Made by a program: the position numbers and the translations under genes. A stretch of 64,000 nucleotides of DNA, from positions 232,997-296,996 of the forward strand of contig NW_006768817.1 of assembly GCF_000204055.1 (NCBI RefSeq), in the 5' to 3' direction. The stretch comes from Melampsora larici-populina 98AG31. Taxonomy: Eukaryota > Basidiomycota > Pucciniomycetes > Pucciniales > Melampsoraceae. The notes beneath the pieces were generated by a model. The model worked only from the letters and a program-made list of their open reading frames with translations, ran no database searches and was not told where the DNA came from. Below, in pieces: positions 58,531 to 64,000 of this stretch (the first letter of the stretch is position 1; each line of letters begins with the position of its first letter).

Positions 58531-60777
58531 ATGCTAAGCAATCCAATCCTTTCAACTTCTTCTTCTTATCATCATCACCATCGTTCATTCTTTTCAACAT
58601 GTTCAAGTACACTCTTACATTCGAAAAAAAGAAAACCAACTTTAATTATCAATCCGGATTTAAATTCTATGAAAACTAGTTTTGAATGGGAAACCGAATT
58701 ACGTAGAAGACAAAAAGTTGCCAAAGAAAGAGGTAGAAAGGTATTTTGGATTCGAATCTATTGATAATTCATTTTAAACCTATGACTAACTTTCTTTTTC
58801 GTTTGGATTTCGTTTTGTGAATTAAGGGTCCAACGTTTGTAGATAAATTAAAGATTGAAATTCGTGCTGGTAAATAGTAAGGTTCTTGTCAAACCCCATT
58901 TTCTTTTGCGTAAGATGATTTTTTTTTTTGATTTTTTCATTAATCATTTGACTATTTCTTTGGATTAGGTGATGGAGGTGATGGAGGAGTTTCATTTCAT
59001 CGTGAAAAGTTTGTAGCAAGAGGTGGACCATCAGGTACGACCTCAATGTTACTCTCTCCTAATCGAATTTCGAACAGTGATGATTCATCAGAACTTACTA
59101 ATCAAATCATTTTTTTTTGGTTGTAATAGGTGGAAATGGAGGAAAAGGTGGATCGATTTATTTAAGACCATCAGAGCACGTTCATTCATTAAATCGGATT
59201 CCCAAAATCTTAAATGCACCAATCGGTAGTCATGGAGCAGGTCAATGGATGAATGGAAAATCGGGTGAAGATTTAATTTTAGATGTACCGATTGGAACCG
59301 TAGTGAAAGAAATTAGGGATCAAGTTGATGGTTTTAAATCTAATTCGATCTTTAACTTTGGTCCTTATCCTCCAAAGCTTCGGGATTTGATGGATGAAGA
59401 TCCTTTGGTAACTAAAGCTAGACGTGCTCAATTATTTGTACATTGTTTGTCTTTGATTTCTTGATCATCTTATTCTAGGATTTCAAAACATTCGTCATGA
59501 TGGAATGGATTTTGTGGCTGATGAGATGATTGAATTTCTGTAGATCCACAATCAGAAGACCAAAATCAAACCAATGAACTTCTTAAACAATTAGAAATAA
59601 GTTTACTACAAGATAGATGGGAAACCCATCGAGCACGTCATGAATCATTACCCATCCAACTAGATTGTGCAAAACTTTATGAAGAACATCAAACCTTAAA
59701 AACCAAGACTGAAAGTTCTCATCCATCTTACAAAGATGTTCAAGACTCTCCTGGTACTTTTTTGCTGGCCAAGGGAGGTGAAGGAGGAATGGGTAATTCG
59801 AATTTTATCGGTAATCAAACCGTTTTACCTAGGTTTGCTACCAAAGGTAAAAAAGGAGAAGTTTATAAACTTGAATTAGAGCTTAAAACTTTGGCTGATG
59901 TGGGTTTAGTCGGGTTTCCTAACTCTGGTAAAAGGTATGATACTCTTTTGGCTCCAAAGAGTGGATCGGACTATACTGAGATTATTATTATTTTTCTTCT
60001 TCTCGTCATGATAGTACTTTGATTCACACTTTGACCAACTCGAGGTCAGAGATTGCTCCTTACGAATTCACTACACTTCATCCTCAGATCGGTACTCTGA
60101 TTATTTATACGGATGGCACTTGGGATACAGGAGATCAAAGCCGTTCAATTCATGATTCACCTGTCGTACAAGAGCATCATGATCAACACAGTGCTACTCG
60201 ATCTTTGAATGCAAGGACTCGCTCTTCTACCTCTTTGCCCAAGAACGAATGTGCTAGATTGACGATCGCAGATTGTCCAGGATTGTTACCCAAAGCTTCT
60301 ATGAATGTAGGTCTCGGACATGCCTTTCTTCGGCATATCGAGCGATCAAGGATCTTGGTAGTAGTAGTGGACATCTTAGCTGGTTTACCAACCACTCAAC
60401 CAACCAAAGAGATACCTATAGCTACGGATTCAGTGATTTCATCACCTGAATCAGAACTTGATAAACCGTGTAGAGATGTGGAGATGTTAATGAAAGAATT
60501 AGAAGAATATCAATCAGGTTTAAGTGGTAGAGTGATGATCGTAGTAGCCAACAAAGCAGATTTATCAACCTCATCAACTCAATTAGAACAACAAACTAAA
60601 CTTCGATTAAAACTTTTGAATGATTATTTAAGGATCTTGGGTGAACGTCAAGTTTCGAATGGGATTAGAAAAGAAGAAGATCGATCGATTGAGGTCGTCG
60701 TCATGTCAGCTAAACATCGACAAAATGTACATAAATTAGTTAGGTTATTGAAATCTTATGCTCATTTTGAAACTTGA
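58531..60777 (+). CDS. MTG2: mitochondrial Obg-family GTPase Mtg2
   Basis: Exons 58531-58740, 58827-58869, 58969-59034, 59130-59444, 59544-59934 and 60015-60777 give 595 residues. A basic, Ser-rich N-terminus suits a mitochondrial presequence. The Obg fold is glycine-rich (RAGDGGDGGVSFHREKF, GGPSGGNGGKGG, DVPIGTVV, LAKGGEGGMGN). The G domain follows: GFPNSGKST (split by intron 5 inside the P-loop), a switch I threonine in FTTLHPQIG, DCPGLLPKASMNVGLGHAFL and NKAD. Mtg2 acts in assembly of the mitochondrial large ribosomal subunit. A variable acidic insert sits between Obg and G domains. Intron donors GTAAAT and GTTTGT were picked because they restore conserved glycine runs and phase. Confidence 0.92.
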
Positions 60778-62164
60778 TCAGTTTATTGCTATTAAGTGAT
60801 CATGAGTGACATGTTTGAATGACCCCAGAAGGCATGACTGATCTTGCCATGCATGTATGTGGATGCTAGCTTTAAACCTATGCTCCTCTCAAACTGGGTT
60901 CAAATGTAAAAATGATGATTACATGAGTTCAGCAGTGTTTGATTGTATCAGTATCACTTGCCAACATGAAAACTATCAATGTCCATACAATTTGTGTCTT
61001 GTTTTTTAGTTGTGGTACAAGTTACGAAGAAGAGATGAGTGTGAGTAGTCAGAAACAGATTGTGTAAGTATCCCGAGTTTGAGTCACTGTGGATCACTCA
61101 TGCCCTTGTCACTTTGAATTTTCCCCTGTTGTTTGATAGTTTCTTCTACATATTGCTCAATTCTTTGTTTGAGGATGAAACACACCCCACTCATGGATGA
61201 AATCTACGATCAATTTATAATAACTGCCTACATAACTGTATCTCAAATCTCTTTCAAACAAAAGATTACACTCCTTATCTCATTTATCCAGCTTGCAATC
61301 GATCCAAGAATATCTTGTTATATATTAATCAAAAAAAGTTACTCTTCCTACTTTTTTTTTCAATCTTTCAAATAATATATCACAAAAAAAAAAGTTCATT
61401 GACATTACGAAAGTAAAAAAAAGAATCATAAAAATGTGAAACCAAGAAGAAGAAAAAAAACTGTAGCGAAGAAAAAAGAAAGCCGTCTTCTTTATTGATT
61501 TATTCTCTTTGGGATTTTTTGTTATAAAAGTAAGAAACAAAACAAAAAAAGATGGAAAACTATCCAAAAAGAAAAAAAGAATCAAGAGAGGGAATTATAT
61601 TCTATTTTGATCTATCTTCTGACTCCCTTCTTTTCTGTCTCATTTTTTTTTGTTTGTTACAATGAAGTTAATGCCTACTAAAAACCTCATCCTCATCAAA
61701 ACACACACTAATCCCACAAGTAATAAAAACATCAAGGAAACCACATTTCCCCCCCCGCCAAAAAATCATTTCTGTCAGGTTTCAAATCCAAGAATAAAAA
61801 AGAAGAAGAGTAAATAAATATCAAGATGTGATTGGTAAGCATCTTCGAAACAAAAAGAGAAATGGTTTTAAGAAGAGGCCAAAAGCAAAGGAAAGAAAAA
61901 GTGGTGATTGAGGTTTATTGAATCAAAAATTTCGATCCCGTAATTGAAGGTTTTTGATCCTCCCCCAAACCATAAAACACGCGAACATCAAAACATATCC
62001 AAAAAAAATCAAGTGACAAGCAAAATAATGATAGTGAGAAAGATGAGCAAAGGACCAAAAACTAGAAATTCAAAAAGCTAGATGGATATGACAAGGAAGA
62101 TGATGATGAAGAGATGAAGTTCAATTGATTGAGTGTTTCTTCTTGTTCGGGTGTGAGGTATCAC
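60778..62164. other. gene-free AT-rich stretch
   Basis: Convergent 3' flanks of MTG2 and the KEN-containing gene, with long A and T runs around 61380-61700. No feature recognised. Confidence 0.4.
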
Positions 62165-63419
62165 TTAGATCCTCATTGAAGTTTTCCTCATGGTACTACT
62201 TGGATTAATCTTAGTAGTATCGATTCCCAATAAAACTTCACGCCGTCTTTTCAGTCTTGGAGAAATGATGATAGACTCAGGAACTTGGACATCTTCTTTC
62301 TTCACGGGTGCTTCTGATGATTGAAAAAATAGCGGAGGAAACTGTGGAAAGGTGAAGTGAAAGTAATCAGAATGATGTCACAAACGTGAAACTTGGCACA
62401 ACATGACATACCGAATCATCAAGATCAGTTAGGATTGGACTCCAAGTTTCTACAGGTGGACTCCATCCACCTTGTAGACCGGTATACGCTTCAGTCACCT
62501 CGGCAAGAGGACTCATTTGATGTTGATGAGAGACTGGTGATTTGACGTCATCGTCGTTTCCATAATCAAAATCGGGTAAAGTTATTGTTGACAATGCCTT
62601 TGGGGCTCCTGGGCAGACAGTATCAACGGGTAGTGGATCTAGCATCTCGTGTTCATCGTCATCCTGTTTTGTTAGATCAACTTCTAATTGAGACACCAAA
62701 GATATGACTTCTTGGATGGGTTCGGGTCTGAGATCATCCAGTGTGATAGGTGATGACGATGATGAGGAGGATGCGGAGGATGTAGCAGTAGGACAAAAGA
62801 GGGTAGTGTCAAGAAGAGAGCCGCGTGTTGAAGGCTGGGTACGGCGGTTCTTGGGTAATGAGTGTTGGTGGATCATACGAGACGGTACTATTGGCGAGCA
62901 AGGCGCAAACGGTGTCTTACCACCCCAGCGGTCCTTGCCAATTGTTGACTTGAGGACTGGTTTCTTCTCGGTCAAGATGGAATTAAGCTTCGGTCTAGCA
63001 AATGGACGCTTGAGTGGAAGTAAGATTTGGTCAAACTCTGGAACCGCGTTTTCCTTATCGCCTAGCATCGCGTTTGGTGCCTCTGCTTTGGGTTGCAAAG
63101 GTAGGTAGACAGTTGGGGTAGCTTCCTTAAGCTGAGTTGAACGCTGTTTGGCTGGATTGGGTTGGGAATCGGAAGTAGGGCTGTCGCAGAAGACTTGAAA
63201 GCTAGCTGTAGTTCGTTTTGATTTGGTGACGATCGAAGGTTCAGATGGAGCGTCCTTGATGACAAGTGAGTGAAGTAAGAGTTGAGAGGCGGGCCGGAGG
63301 TCACAGTATCGCTTGGGATGTCGTCGAGCAGTAGCTGAAAGATTAGTTGGTAATGTCGAAGTGAAGAGGTGGGAGTCTGACCTGGCTCGTGAGCCCATCT
63401 TCTCTCTTTTAGTAATCAT
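62165..63419 (-). CDS. Ser/Pro-rich protein with KEN motif, second gene (2 exons)
   Basis: Exons 62412-63419 and 62165-62341 give 394 residues from ATG 63419 (an ATG eight codons on, MGSRARSDSHL, is an alternative start). Mostly disordered, with LGDKENAVPEFD (KEN box), RPFARPKLNSIL (RxxL), a poly-Ser tract followed by PITLDDLRPEP, acidic DDDEHEMLD and a basic C-terminal RLKRRREVLLG ending RKTSMRI. The size, composition, KEN box, single 3' intron and terminal MRI resemble the gene at 44206. No known family recognised; nuclear or cell-cycle roles are speculation. Confidence 0.7.
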
Positions 63420-64000
63420 GCTGATAATTACAAGTTATACAAAATCTACTAAGGAAGGCCTTGGTTGAGATCGCAATCTTCCTTTTAATCTGAGGCCCGG
63501 AAGCAGAATTTGTGATTTTCTAAAGAAAAAAACGCGTGGTTGATGGCTGAGATACGTAAACGTTCGTACTCTTCTTTAAAGTCTAAGCAGGTCAGAACTG
63601 AATCGACGAGAAGAGGGTATGGTCAAGCAAGTAAGAAACAATCAAGTTTCAAAAGATGACTTCAAAAAGAAAATGAAAGATCAATCGACCTATGAATAGA
63701 GATGCATCAGAATGTCAGTCAGCTTTCGAACTTCACAAGTGTAGCGAGAAAATGAAAAGAGGGCGGGTAAATTGATGATCGGACAGGACAGATCAATGCG
63801 GTCATTGAAAGAAGGTATGTGCATCGCGACGGAAAGTGACGAAATAGTGACTATCAAAAAAGACTGACGTGAGTCTATAGAGCGCTCTCAAAGGTGTCCT
63901 GCATCGAGTGAAGGAACAGAGGGAGAATGAGATGTAGGAGAATGAAAAGAAGAAGCCAAATGGATAAAAAGGAAGAGAGAAAGCCTGAAGAGGATGAGAT
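63420..64000. promoter_or_regulatory. upstream region of the 62165 gene
   Basis: Probable promoter and 5' UTR of the minus-strand gene up to the window edge. No named site or other gene seen. Confidence 0.35.

Overview
The window looks like nuclear DNA of a basidiomycete fungus, most likely a rust (Pucciniales). Host genes carry many short (about 50-130 nt) GT-AG introns, the DNA is AT-rich and full of transposons, fungal-only families occur (Zn2Cys6 regulator, M50B-like protease), and there are small secreted proteins of the kind rusts use as effector candidates. The rust assignment is inference; no species is claimed.

Layout. 1-7255: two damaged Ty1/copia elements (minus strand) flank the 3' half of a hAT transposase gene. 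7444-8223: a long-TIR non-autonomous DNA element. 9100-13788: three host genes, namely a five-exon small secreted protein, a KduD-like short-chain dehydrogenase and an M50B-like metalloprotease. 13949-25400: one PIF/Harbinger DNA transposon with 15-bp terminal inverted repeats and a 3-bp target duplication. It carries a DDE transposase and a second long gene, and a complete copia element (18846-24120, 5-bp duplication GTTGA) sits inside an exon of that second gene. 26831-29792: Zn2Cys6 transcription factor. 31.1-42.4 kb: a graveyard of palindromic and TIR elements, including a three-layer nest at 32.5-35.7 kb, plus a second secreted-protein gene (40348-41190) related to the first. 44206-45367: Ser/Pro-rich gene with a KEN motif. 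45.4-55 kb: gene-poor, with a reverse-transcriptase relic and TIR elements. 55194-60777: housekeeping cluster of Rai1/Dxo1 nuclease, GINS subunit Psf1 and, divergent from Psf1 across 171 bp, the mitochondrial Obg GTPase Mtg2. 62165-63419: a second Ser/Pro-rich, KEN-containing gene.

The most unusual signal is in the LTRs of the three copia elements. Each LTR has a leader that reads as exons. In two of them an intron-containing leader is followed by a second leader copy that lacks exactly the GT-AG segments. In the third, the duplicated block begins 33 nt downstream of a TATA box. In two families the third exon is also repeated in tandem. This looks like spliced (and exon-repeated) RNA ends captured during reverse transcription and built into LTRs, seen in three separate families within one window.
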